A DNA stretch of 23,467 nt from Clostridium sp. CAG:632 (GTDB taxonomy: Bacteria > Bacillota > Clostridia > Lachnospirales > Lachnospiraceae). Shown in pieces: positions 8,997-16,563 of this stretch (position 1 is the stretch's first letter; the number at the start of each line of letters is the position of its first letter). The stretch is from positions 145,212 through 168,678 of the forward strand of contig HF991369.1 in NCBI GenBank assembly GCA_000431515.1, written 5' to 3'. Below the pieces are notes generated by a model. That model saw only the letters and a program-made list of their open reading frames with translations, did no database searches and was not told where the DNA came from. The position numbers and the translations under genes were made by a program.

Positions 8997-9698
8997 CTAT
9001 GCATGAATGTATGTGCCTGTAAATTCCCCTGTCATGGCACGCACAATGCTGTTTTCTCCATTTAAGCCAAACAGTTTCATTGGCATATGGTTCTCCATTG
9101 CCAGAACTGCTGATGCCAGATCGATCACTCCCAACTTCTGATCTACAATATCCTGCATCTCCATCTTGTCGTATTTCTTTGCATTCGGATTTACCTTCGG
9201 ATCGGAATCATAAACACCATCGATTGCCTTTCCGGAAAGAATGACATCGGCTTCGATTTCAATTGCCATCAATACGGTTGCCATATCTGTCGAGAAATAC
9301 GGATGACCGGTACCACCGGCAAAGAATACAACCGTTCCTGCCTCCAGTGCCTTTACTGCCTCATCCTTTCTGAACAACTCTGTCATGTTTCCGCATTCAA
9401 ACGGGGTCATGATTTTAGTTGAAATTCCCTTTAACCGGAACATTTCCGCTACATAAATACAGTTCATAACCGTTGCCAGTATTCCGATCTGATCGGCCTT
9501 TACACGATCCATATGCTCACTGGTCCGTCCGCGCCAGAAGTTTCCTCCTCCGATCACAACGGCTACCTGCTTACCGGCATCCAGCACCTGCTTTACCTGC
9601 CCTGCAACCTCTAATACGGTTGCCTCATCAAAACCGGTCTTTTTCTCACCGGCCAGAGCTTCACCACTTAACTTTAACAAGATACGTGTTTCTTCCAT
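8997..9698 (-). CDS. pyrH: UMP kinase
   Basis: Hexameric amino-acid-kinase-fold enzyme phosphorylating UMP to UDP for pyrimidine nucleotide synthesis. The frame opens at 9731, but ATG 9698 has AGGAG nine bases upstream and matches the family N-terminus (ILLKLSGEAL); this gives 233 residues. VIGGGNFWRG is the phosphate and nucleotide loop. GGTGHPYFSTDMA and the aspartate-rich DGVYDSDP segment near residue 160 are conserved. It is separated from the bactofilin stop by 25 bases and followed by frr. Confidence 0.97.
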   Translation of the reverse strand: MEETRILLKLSGEALAGEKKTGFDEATVLEVAGQVKQVLDAGKQVAVVIGGGNFWRGRTSEHMDRVKADQIGILATVMNCIYVAEMFRLKGISTKIMTPFECGNMTELFRKDEAVKALEAGTVVFFAGGTGHPYFSTDMATVLMAIEIEADVILSGKAIDGVYDSDPKVNPNAKKYDKMEMQDIVDQKLGVIDLASAVLAMENHMPMKLFGLNGENSIVRAMTGEFTGTYIHA

Positions 9699-9723
9699 TC
9701 TATCTTTCTCCTGACTATATTCT

Positions 9724-10701
9724 TTATGCAAAGAAACTCTTCACATCAATATCTGAGTAGCACTGTGAACAAAAGCCTTCAATTACAGCCCCATTATTAA
9801 TCTGTACGGAACGGGACTTGATATTGCCCATGATAACAGCTGTAGAATCCACGATCACAGGTCCCTTTACATCCAGATCTCCGTTTACTGCCCCTGCAAT
9901 AACCGCAGACTGCGCTTCAATATTACCCACGATGACAGAGCCGACACCAACTTTCACACTGCCTGTACTACAAATATCACCGGTAATTTTTGCAGCATTT
10001 GCATAAATCTCACTGGAGTTTACCTTACCGTTAACTACACCGCTTACAATCAGCTTGCCATAGCTGCTGACATCACCCTCTACAGTACCAATGATGTCCA
10101 GAGAACCGTCTGTCATGATATTTCCTTCAATTCTGGTGCCCTTGGTAATATATGCTGTGCTGTCACTGACTTCTTCTGCGGCAGATTCTGCTTCCTGTAC
10201 CGCTGCAGTCACTTTTTCCTCTTTTTCCGGTTCCTGCACAGGTTGCATCTCAATAATCTTGTCCTCTGACATTTCTGGCTCCTCCTCAATCTCTGTGTTC
10301 TGTATTTCTTCCGGTTCCTGAGCACTCTCTGCAACCGTCTCTTCATATTCCTGACGCTCCAGCGCTTCGGAAATCGTCTCTGTCTCCGGCTCCGCAGTGC
10401 TTTCTGCAACCGGCGACTCTGTAACAGTCTCCTCTGCTGCTTCATCCTGCAGATCTTCTTCATCAATATCCAGATCCTCAAGTGCATCCAGCTCTGAGAA
10501 GTCCTCTCCGTCTGAAACAGGCTCCTCCGAAGCGGATGCAGTCTCCGGTTCCATTGTATTTACATAGGAATCCTCCGGTTTCTCCTCCAGAGTATTCACC
10601 ATATCATCATCATCATATTCATTTACCATTTCTTCATCACCAGGCATCAATTCATTGACTGCCTGCTTCATGTCATTCTTGAAATCTTTAAAAAATCCCA
10701 T
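9724..10701 (-). CDS. Bactofilin-family protein with long acidic N-terminal region
   Basis: Probable cytoskeletal polymer-forming protein. The C-terminal part (about residues 183-325) is a bactofilin (DUF583) beta-helix: short strands with repeated small and hydrophobic turns, such as GSLDIIGTVEGDVSS, KITGDICSTGSVKVG and VIVGNIEAQSAVIAG. ATG 10701 is preferred over 10725 because AAGGAGG lies five bases upstream; 325 residues. The first about 20 residues (MGFFKDFKNDMKQAVNELM) can form an amphipathic helix, a plausible membrane anchor. Residues about 22-180 are Glu/Asp/Ser-rich and probably disordered, far longer than in minimal bactofilins. The tail has a CxxC (FCSQCY) 12 residues before the C-terminal Phe-Phe-Ala. 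It follows a 62-residue membrane protein and precedes pyrH. The family is clear; its role in shape or wall synthesis here is inference. Confidence 0.9.
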   Translation of the reverse strand: MGFFKDFKNDMKQAVNELMPGDEEMVNEYDDDDMVNTLEEKPEDSYVNTMEPETASASEEPVSDGEDFSELDALEDLDIDEEDLQDEAAEETVTESPVAESTAEPETETISEALERQEYEETVAESAQEPEEIQNTEIEEEPEMSEDKIIEMQPVQEPEKEEKVTAAVQEAESAAEEVSDSTAYITKGTRIEGNIMTDGSLDIIGTVEGDVSSYGKLIVSGVVNGKVNSSEIYANAAKITGDICSTGSVKVGVGSVIVGNIEAQSAVIAGAVNGDLDVKGPVIVDSTAVIMGNIKSRSVQINNGAVIEGFCSQCYSDIDVKSFFA

Positions 10702-10744
10702 GTTAACCTCCTTTGTAGCCGCCATACTCCGACAATATATTAAA

Positions 10745-10933
10745 TCAGACCATAAGAATCTGAATCATACTCAGTTGTTCTACCAGTTGACTCAGATGAA
10801 TCACCCGGAAAAGAAGAACAATATTCAAAATCAGTGAAATTAAAATCAGAACCAGCGCTGTTATCAGCAGAATCTTTTTCATTCTTTCAATCCGTCTGCG
10901 CCTCATCTGTTTTTCTTCTATAGTTTCTGACAT
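10745..10933 (-). CDS. Small single-pass membrane protein, unrecognised
   Basis: A 62-residue ORF I do not recognise. A charged N-terminus rich in Arg, Lys and Glu (EEKQMRRRRIERMKK) is followed by a strongly hydrophobic segment of about 25 residues (22-46) and a short tail, giving a likely N-in single-pass protein. GGAG lies seven bases before the ATG, and an extended -10 promoter stands about 40 bases upstream. It sits 43 bases before the bactofilin start, so the two are probably co-transcribed; a membrane partner for the bactofilin is a reasonable guess with no direct evidence. Confidence 0.7.
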   Translation of the reverse strand: MSETIEEKQMRRRRIERMKKILLITALVLILISLILNIVLLFRVIHLSQLVEQLSMIQILMV

Positions 10934-10973
10934 ATTCCTTCTCCATTGTATCTTTTCAAATTACTGCTCATAA

Positions 10974-10996
10974 ATTATAACATAGTATCCTGATTT
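10974..10996 (-). promoter_or_regulatory. Predicted extended -10 promoter before the bactofilin operon
   Basis: A perfect TATAAT (10974-10979) preceded by TG-T gives an extended -10 element that overlaps the stop codon of the acetyltransferase gene. The matching -35 region (about 10997-11002, TACAAA) is poor, which is normal for extended -10 promoters. Transcription would begin near 10967, about 35 bases before the 62-residue membrane-protein gene, and could drive bactofilin, pyrH, frr and genes beyond. Confidence 0.55.
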
Positions 10997-11427
10997 TTTG
11001 TAGTATTATTTAAGTATTGGATCATACCCGGTCCCAGATTTTCGGTCGGTCTTGCAAGAAAAGCGTGTTTCTCATAGAACGGTTCCCGTCCCTTTGCACA
11101 CATCAGGCAAAACATCATTTCCGTATCCGGGAGCCGCAGCTCTTCTACATGCCGCTTCAGTTCATTTAATATTTTAGACCCGATTCCCAAATGCTGAACA
11201 CGCGGTAATACGATCAGATCCTGTACATAGCAGATGACTGCGCCATCACCGACCAACCGTCCCATACCTACACATTCACCATCCACATAGGCAGTTACAA
11301 TATATAAACTTCGCTCCAGTGCAAGCTTCGCCTGCTCACGACTTAACACCTTCCAATGAACACCACTCCGTAGCAACAGATATTCATCTACATCCAGTTC
11401 ATTGTGTTTTAATGTTACTTCTTTCAT
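10975..11427 (-). CDS. GNAT-family N-acetyltransferase
   Basis: Acyl-CoA-dependent acetyltransferase of 150 residues; substrate unknown. The central strand and pyrophosphate loop are visible in VQDLIVLPRVQHLGIGSKIL, where the Q-x-x-G-x-G loop has Gln in place of the more usual Arg. The start ATG lies 12 bases after the hisF stop, with GAAGGTC upstream, so it is probably the last gene of the hisHF transcript. The C-terminal EPFYEKHAFLARP resembles the small GNATs that act on free metabolites, but no particular substrate can be assigned. Confidence 0.9.
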   Translation of the reverse strand: MKEVTLKHNELDVDEYLLLRSGVHWKVLSREQAKLALERSLYIVTAYVDGECVGMGRLVGDGAVICYVQDLIVLPRVQHLGIGSKILNELKRHVEELRLPDTEMMFCLMCAKGREPFYEKHAFLARPTENLGPGMIQYLNNTTKNQDTML

Positions 11428-11439
11428 ATTCTGACCTTC

Positions 11440-12201
11440 TTATATACGCACCGGTATTCCCCGCTGCTTTAATGCTTCTTTCAGATCTGCAATTTCCAGC
11501 TCTTTATAATGGAACAGGGATGCTGCCAGTGCCGCATCTGCTTTTCCATCCGTTAACGCTTCCGCAAAATGATCAATCGTTCCCGCACCACCGGACGCAA
11601 TGACCGGAATTCCTACATTTTCCGATATGATTCTGGTAAGCTCAATATCATATCCGGCCTTGGTACCATCACAGTCCATGCTTGTCAGAAGTATCTCACC
11701 GGCACCCAGTTCTTCAACCTTCATTGCCCACGCAACCGCATCCATATTCATATCGACTCTTCCACCGTTCTTATAGATGCTCCAGCCGGTTCCATCCTGT
11801 CTTCTTCTTGCATCAATTGCAACTACTACGCACTGGCTGCCGAACTTCTCAGCTGCTTCTGAAATCAACTGTGGACGGTCAATTGCTGAAGAATTGATTG
11901 ATACTTTGTCTGCACCTTCCCGCAGGATTGCTTTAAAATCATCTACTGTACGGATGCCTCCGCCAACAGTAAATGGTATAAACACTGTCTCAGCTACACG
12001 CCGCACCATATCTACCACTATATTTCTGGCATCAGAGGATGCCGTTATATCCAGAAATACCAGTTCATCCGCACCGGCCTTATCATACGCTGCCGCAATC
12101 TCTACCGGATCACCGGCATCCCGCAGATCAACAAAGTTTACGCCTTTGACCACCCGTCCCTTATTAACATCCAGGCAGGGAATAATTCGTTTTGTATGCA
12201 T
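11440..12201 (-). CDS. hisF: Imidazole glycerol phosphate synthase, cyclase subunit HisF
   Basis: TIM-barrel cyclase that uses ammonia from HisH to convert PRFAR to imidazole glycerol phosphate and AICAR in histidine synthesis. The 253 residues are full length. The two catalytic aspartates are present: D11 in IIPCLDV and D130 in VVVAIDARR. Phosphate-binding loops are FTVGGGIR and VIASGGAG, and LLTSMDCDGTKAGYD is conserved. AGGAGG lies eight bases before the ATG. It follows hisH by 12 bases. The rest of the his pathway is not in the window. Confidence 0.98.
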   Translation of the reverse strand: MHTKRIIPCLDVNKGRVVKGVNFVDLRDAGDPVEIAAAYDKAGADELVFLDITASSDARNIVVDMVRRVAETVFIPFTVGGGIRTVDDFKAILREGADKVSINSSAIDRPQLISEAAEKFGSQCVVVAIDARRRQDGTGWSIYKNGGRVDMNMDAVAWAMKVEELGAGEILLTSMDCDGTKAGYDIELTRIISENVGIPVIASGGAGTIDHFAEALTDGKADAALAASLFHYKELEIADLKEALKQRGIPVRI

Positions 12202-12213
12202 TTATTCCGCCTC

Positions 12214-12819
12214 CTATAACTGAATAAAATTCTTAAGTATCTGTAAGCCAACCCGGCTGCTCTTTTCCGGATGGAACTGGCATGCATATATATTCTCATG
12301 TTCCACTGATGCATGAATCTTTGTTGAGTATACCGTCGTTGCAGCAACATCCCCTTCATGCTCCGCCTGAAGATAATAAGAATGTACGAAATATACATAC
12401 GACTGATCCTCTATGCCCTGAAACAGTGTTGCACCCTGCTTTATATCCAAAGAGTTCCAGCCCATATGCGGAATCTTTAATCCGGGGGCATCCGGTATTC
12501 TTATGATCCGTCCATCCAGAAGTCCAAGTCCTGTTACTCCTTCGCTTTCCTCGCTTGTCTTGAACAGAAGCTGCAGACCAAGGCATATTCCGAGAAACGG
12601 GGTCTTCTTGTCCACAACATCATAGATCGTATTTACCAGATCATATTCCCGAATCTTAGCCATGGCATCGCCAAAGCTTCCGACCCCGGGCAGGATCACC
12701 TTATCACTGTTCAGGATCAGATCTCTGTCTCTGGTTATGACCGCATCCTCGCCAAGGTACTGGATTGCTTTTTCCACACTCTTAATGTTTCCTGCATCAT
12801 AGTCGATAATCGCTATCAT
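12214..12819 (-). CDS. hisH: Imidazole glycerol phosphate synthase, glutaminase subunit HisH
   Basis: Class I glutamine amidotransferase that supplies ammonia to HisF. The 201 residues have the full triad: C79 in GICLGLQLLF and H183/E185 in CQFHPEKS. The oxyanion-strand region LPGVGSFGDAM and HMGWNSL are typical. The ATG overlaps the upstream gene's TGA in an ATGA arrangement, and GAGG lies about ten bases upstream, so translation is likely coupled to the 549-residue membrane protein before it. Confidence 0.98.
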   Translation of the reverse strand: MIAIIDYDAGNIKSVEKAIQYLGEDAVITRDRDLILNSDKVILPGVGSFGDAMAKIREYDLVNTIYDVVDKKTPFLGICLGLQLLFKTSEESEGVTGLGLLDGRIIRIPDAPGLKIPHMGWNSLDIKQGATLFQGIEDQSYVYFVHSYYLQAEHEGDVAATTVYSTKIHASVEHENIYACQFHPEKSSRVGLQILKNFIQL

Positions 12820-14465
12820 TGTGTCACATCCTCTACTGTATTTTCACTTTCCGTTCCCGCTTCTGTACTGACAGCATTACCGGAAGATGTTTCGCTGCTG
12901 TTATTGAACTGAACATCCGCACTCCGAAGTCTGATCTGCTCTGTGTATTCCTGATCCGGCAATTGCAGAAGCTCCAGTGCATCCGCCTCTGTCATACCAT
13001 AAGCCTCATTTAAGGCAGTCACAATCTGATTCTTCGCATAATTATAGTCATCCAGAATATTTAATGTCTGTGCCTCCTGATAATAATCATCGTACTTGGC
13101 CAATCCTTGAAGCAATGAATCCAATGCTTTATCCGGTTTATCCATTACTCTGTAATTCTCATAAGCCTCGTACTGCCGTTCCACATACATAACAGTATAG
13201 ATTCTGGATTCCAGATCTTTATCCTGTTCCTTTACATTTACTCCGAGAATCTCTCGATATGCCATTCCGTATTTCTGGCGTTCGAAGTATGTAGTAGCCT
13301 TTGTAATCACCAGAGTATAATCAAACACATTTGTACCAAGAATCACTGCACCGCCAATGCACAGAAAGAACAAAATTACAATCACACATAATGGCTTGTT
13401 CAGCTTCTTTTCCGGACCTTCTGCCGCCAGCAGCTTCGCTTCTTCTGCCTTTCTGGCTGCCTTTTTCGATGCCAGTTTTGCCTGCTTTTCCTTCTGATTT
13501 TTCTGCTTCTTTTCATTCTGAGCTGCTTTTTTCTCTTTATTTTCTTCTTTCCTTTTTAATTTAGCTTCTTCTTTTTTCTGTCTTTTTTCTTCCAGTTCTT
13601 CCGGAGTCGGTTCATCAGAATCATCTTCCCCAAACAAAACATCCATAAAACTTTTCTTCTTTTTTTCCGGTTCAATTTCCCCAAGATCTTTCAAATCTTC
13701 CATTTCCGGTGGAATCTCGAAATCCGGAATCTCATCCTTATCCGGAACAGTTGCCGTCATTTCAGTATTTGCATCCAATCCAAGCATTGCAAATAAATCA
13801 TCCATATCTGCACCGGATGAAGCGTCCCCTGTATCTTCTGCCGGTGGCTTCTGCTCTGTCTCTGAAACTGCTTCTTCTGTTTCCAGCGGCACTTCTTGTT
13901 CGTCCATTACCTCCGGTTCTTCTATATGCTGCATTTCTACAGACTCCGGTGATTGCAGATCCGGTCCTTCGTCCCCAAAAACCTCTTTAAACATTGCATC
14001 GATATCCGTATCATCCGGAATTTCAGATTGCGGGTCCACTGCACTTTCATCCTGTTTCTTTTCCAGAAATTCCTGTTCAAAATCATTATCTGCCGGCTCA
14101 TCCAGATATTTTTCATCTATCTGCAAATCGTTTATATCTTCTGTGTTTAACGGGCTCTTCAACTCATCATAATCCATTTTTGTAACATCAATATCATCAA
14201 AATCAATATCCGCAAAATCCATATCGTTCATATCCATATCCGCCAGCTTGTCCAATTCATCCAGCTCAGATATTTCTTCTGTTGGAATTTCCGCATCTGA
14301 CCATGCTACACCCTGAATATTTGACGAATCCGTCTCCAGATTTTTCTCCATATCCAGACCCATATCACTTTTTTCCGGCTCTGTAATGCCCGTCCGACCG
14401 GAACCGGTGACCACGTCATCTTCTTCTACATTTTTCAATAATTGATCCAAATAATTTTCATCCAT
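12816..14465 (-). CDS. Acidic membrane-tethered protein of unknown function
   Basis: I do not recognise this 549-residue protein. Residues 1-265 are strongly acidic and probably disordered, with an Asp-rich run at 76-100 and three related short motifs: DAMFKEVFGDE (156-166), DDLFAMLGLDA (222-232) and MDVLFGEDDSD (274-284). Residues 286-355 are Lys/Glu/Ala-rich and likely form a long charged helix or coiled coil. One membrane helix lies at about 358-378. Residues 390-510 look alpha-helical and TPR-like (FERQKYGMAYREILG, KPDKALDSLLQGLAKYDD) and would be outside the cell, followed by a Ser/Thr/Glu-rich tail. GAGGGTG precedes the ATG, and a predicted promoter lies upstream. It overlaps hisH by 4 bases. 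A cytoplasmic scaffold tied to an extracytoplasmic domain is the simplest reading, but this is inference. Confidence 0.88.
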   Translation of the reverse strand: MDENYLDQLLKNVEEDDVVTGSGRTGITEPEKSDMGLDMEKNLETDSSNIQGVAWSDAEIPTEEISELDELDKLADMDMNDMDFADIDFDDIDVTKMDYDELKSPLNTEDINDLQIDEKYLDEPADNDFEQEFLEKKQDESAVDPQSEIPDDTDIDAMFKEVFGDEGPDLQSPESVEMQHIEEPEVMDEQEVPLETEEAVSETEQKPPAEDTGDASSGADMDDLFAMLGLDANTEMTATVPDKDEIPDFEIPPEMEDLKDLGEIEPEKKKKSFMDVLFGEDDSDEPTPEELEEKRQKKEEAKLKRKEENKEKKAAQNEKKQKNQKEKQAKLASKKAARKAEEAKLLAAEGPEKKLNKPLCVIVILFFLCIGGAVILGTNVFDYTLVITKATTYFERQKYGMAYREILGVNVKEQDKDLESRIYTVMYVERQYEAYENYRVMDKPDKALDSLLQGLAKYDDYYQEAQTLNILDDYNYAKNQIVTALNEAYGMTEADALELLQLPDQEYTEQIRLRSADVQFNNSSETSSGNAVSTEAGTESENTVEDVTQ

Positions 14466-14497
14466 AATTTCACCCTCTTCATGAGCACTCTTTCATA

Positions 14498-14526
14498 ACT
14501 ATACAATAAGCCACCTCAAAAAACAA
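14498..14526 (-). promoter_or_regulatory. Predicted sigma-A promoter for the 549-residue gene and hisHF
   Basis: Reading leftward: TTGTTT (14521-14526), a 17-base spacer, then TATAGT (14498-14503). The start codon is about 33 bases downstream of the -10. Its -35 abuts the -35 of the rightward promoter for the 66-residue gene, with one base between them. Confidence 0.55.
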
Positions 14527-14527
14527 G

Positions 14528-14556
14528 TTGCATTTCATACAGAAATATTATATATT
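14528..14556 (+). promoter_or_regulatory. Predicted sigma-A promoter for the 66-residue gene
   Basis: TTGCAT (14528-14533), a 17-base spacer, then TATATT (14551-14556), about 40 bases before the start codon. It is back-to-back with the leftward promoter, so a repressor or activator here could affect both transcripts. Confidence 0.55.
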
Positions 14557-14596
14557 AAGGATGTTTCAATGATTATCCAGTAAAGGAGGAAGTTAT

Positions 14597-14797
14597 ATGA
14601 AGTCATCAATTTACGTAGAATTCTCTGAAAAGCAGATTGCAGAAAACGAATTGGTTGCAACCGCTAAACGGATTTGGGTTGACAACGGACATAAGGCATC
14701 TGAGTTAAAATCCCTGCAGTTATACATCAAGCCGGAAGACAATACCGTTTACTGTGTATTTAATCAGGATATTGAAGAAAAATTCACATTAGATTAA
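14597..14797 (+). CDS. Small conserved-looking protein, resembles DUF6465 family
   Basis: A 66-residue soluble protein and the only plus-strand gene in the window. A near-consensus AAAGGAGG lies seven bases before the ATG, a promoter lies upstream and a terminator hairpin follows 13 bases after the stop, so it is a complete monocistronic unit. The pattern of a beta strand (SSIYVEF), a helix with a Trp (AKRIWVDNGH), then LKSLQLYIKPEDNTVYCVFN resembles, from memory, the core of DUF6465 proteins of Clostridia, without their usual Lys/Ala-rich N-terminal extension. The function of that family is unknown to me. Family assignment is moderate confidence; that it is a real gene is high confidence. 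Confidence 0.85.
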   Translation: MKSSIYVEFSEKQIAENELVATAKRIWVDNGHKASELKSLQLYIKPEDNTVYCVFNQDIEEKFTLD

Positions 14798-14810
14798 ATC
14801 GAATTCATAA

Positions 14811-14848
14811 AATAACAAAGCAGTCGCATATGCGGCTGCTTTGTTATT
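14811..14848. terminator. Bidirectional intrinsic terminator between cheV and the 66-residue gene
   Basis: A 13-bp perfect stem (AATAACAAAGCAG / CTGCTTTGTTATT) encloses a T-G wobble and the palindrome CGCATATGCG. Leftward it is followed by TTATTTTATG and starts three bases after the cheV stop codon; rightward the following run is TTATTATTTAT. It sits between two converging genes and can serve both, with the better T-rich run on the cheV side. Confidence 0.85.
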
Positions 14849-14850
14849 AT

Positions 14851-15771
14851 TTATACATCCTTTTCAGCATCATAACCAACCAACTGATCAATGATATGAA
14901 CCAGATTTCCTATTTCCGGTTTTGAGACCTGTGCATTGGCACCCAGATGCTCTCCCTTCCGTTTCATGTCTTCATTAATCAGGGAAGAGAAAATAATAAT
15001 CGGAAGATCTTTTAATTCATCATCTTCCCGCACCAGTTTTACAAGATGATGTCCATCCATAAGCGGCATTTCAATATCTGTAATCAACAGCTGTACACCA
15101 TATTTTAATCCGTTATTCTTCTTTAATGTACAAATCACATCCCATGCTTCCTGACCATTTGCTTTAATTGTAAGATTCGTATATCCTGCACGATTTAATG
15201 CATCCTGAATCATTGCCTCCAGCATCGGAGAATCCTCTGCCACCAGAATCGGAACATCGCTCCGCTTTCTGTCACCCAGTTCATCAATCTCTGAAATACG
15301 CAAACTGGTCTCAGGACAAATCTCTTCTACAATCCGTTCAAAATCCAGAATCAGGATCAAGGAATCATTTCTCTTAATGATTCCGGTTGCCATTCCGGTT
15401 CCGTTTGCATTGATAGTTACATCCGGTTTTACGATTTCTGTCCATGAAACCCTATGGATTCCAAGCACCTGTTGTACCCGGAACGCAATATTTAAATTGT
15501 TAAAGTTCGTTACGATCAGCATATTGGTCGAAGGATCTTCCAAATCATCAAACCCGAGAATTGCAAAAAGGTTCATTACAGTTATAATGTCACCTCTCGG
15601 CATAAACATTCCTTCAATGCAGGGATGAGCGTTTGGAATTGGTGTGATCGGCTGCATGGTCAAAATCTCTTTCACCTTTGCCACATTAATACCATAATGA
15701 TTGTTTCCGACAATAAACTCTAAAATTTCTAATTCATTTGTACCACTCTCTAATAAAATATCTGTTTTCAC
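14851..15771 (-). CDS. cheV: Chemotaxis coupling protein CheV (CheW domain plus receiver)
   Basis: Couples chemoreceptors to the CheA kinase and tunes them through a phosphorylatable receiver. Residues about 10-155 form a CheW-like domain (FIVGNNHYGINVAKVKEIL, HPCIEGMFMPRGDIITVMNL). Residues about 172-300 form the receiver, with acidic pair E179/D180, phosphoacceptor D232 in LLITDIEMPLMDG, S262 and K284. The 306 residues are full length. It follows the Thr/Glu-rich lipoprotein by 13 bases and is closed by a terminator. No other chemotaxis gene is in the window, so its receptors and CheA must be encoded elsewhere. Confidence 0.95.
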   Translation of the reverse strand: MKTDILLESGTNELEILEFIVGNNHYGINVAKVKEILTMQPITPIPNAHPCIEGMFMPRGDIITVMNLFAILGFDDLEDPSTNMLIVTNFNNLNIAFRVQQVLGIHRVSWTEIVKPDVTINANGTGMATGIIKRNDSLILILDFERIVEEICPETSLRISEIDELGDRKRSDVPILVAEDSPMLEAMIQDALNRAGYTNLTIKANGQEAWDVICTLKKNNGLKYGVQLLITDIEMPLMDGHHLVKLVREDDELKDLPIIIFSSLINEDMKRKGEHLGANAQVSKPEIGNLVHIIDQLVGYDAEKDV

Positions 15772-15784
15772 TCTCGCTTACCTC

Positions 15785-16525
15785 CTACTGTATCGGAATT
15801 GTATGTTCCTCATTCTGATATGTCACACGAATGTCCAGGTGTTCGATTTTATCTATAAGTCCATCCGATATCTGAAATACCAGAACCGCCGACTGCTCCG
15901 AGTTCGCCGATATAGTCGTTGAAAAAGTTCCAAGATCATCCATTAAAATTGTCAGCATTGGTTTTGCAGCCTTGGACTGATTCATGACCAGACGATAACT
16001 CAGATCCGTATTCAATAAATCTACCACCTTATCCTCTGCCGTTTCATTTGCAATGTTAAATTTCACCACAACAAGCTTATAGCCCTCGTCCGCATCCAAA
16101 TAAATAAATGCTCCATCCTGATCAATCGATGGATAACGATCTAAAAACATACACCGATTATATCGAATGGAAATGCCATCCAGACCTGCAATCTCGGCAA
16201 TGTCCTGCACACTGCCACCATCAGAGGGGGGGATGATCGAATCCTCACCTTCTGCCTCTGTGGTATTTACCGTCTCTGTAGCGTTTATTGCTTCTGTAAC
16301 AGTCTCTTCCGTTGTTGCCTCTGTATCCTGCTCCGTTGTTGTAACGGCTTCCGTTTCATCCTCTGTATTCATATACTTAGACTGATAATTCTTGTCATAT
16401 TTTAACAACAAATCTGCCGCATACTCTGCAATTACTCGATTTTCTTCGGTAGACAATTCCCTGCCACAGCCGGTCAATCCTGCCAGCATCATAAAAATCA
16501 CAAGCAGACATCCGATTCGCTTCAC
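15785..16525 (-). CDS. Lipoprotein with Thr/Glu-rich stalk, Ig-like C-terminal domain
   Basis: A probable surface lipoprotein of 246 residues. The start is GTG with GGGGGTG just upstream. A signal peptide ends in the lipobox LTGC, with C20 as the lipidated cysteine. Residues about 54-95 are a low-complexity Thr/Glu stalk built from degenerate TTE/TEA units. Residues about 105-246 look all-beta (YKLVVVKFNIANETAEDKVVDL, SAVLVFQI), like the Ig-fold DUF4352-type domains found in Firmicute lipoproteins; this resemblance is by pattern only. It lies between a two-component system and cheV with its own predicted promoter. Its ligand is unknown. Confidence 0.85.
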   Translation of the reverse strand: MKRIGCLLVIFMMLAGLTGCGRELSTEENRVIAEYAADLLLKYDKNYQSKYMNTEDETEAVTTTEQDTEATTEETVTEAINATETVNTTEAEGEDSIIPPSDGGSVQDIAEIAGLDGISIRYNRCMFLDRYPSIDQDGAFIYLDADEGYKLVVVKFNIANETAEDKVVDLLNTDLSYRLVMNQSKAAKPMLTILMDDLGTFSTTISANSEQSAVLVFQISDGLIDKIEHLDIRVTYQNEEHTIPIQ

Positions 16526-16563
16526 AATGACACCCCCATTAACATTTCATGATCAATAGATTA

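Noticed and set aside
10209..10487. Minus-strand 92-codon Arg-rich ORF
   Set aside because: Out-of-frame shadow of the Glu-rich region of the bactofilin gene; GAA/GAG-rich DNA reads as Arg/Lys in another frame.
13331..14185. Plus-strand ORFs of 60-95 codons
   Set aside because: Antisense shadows of the acidic and Lys-rich segments of the 549-residue gene.
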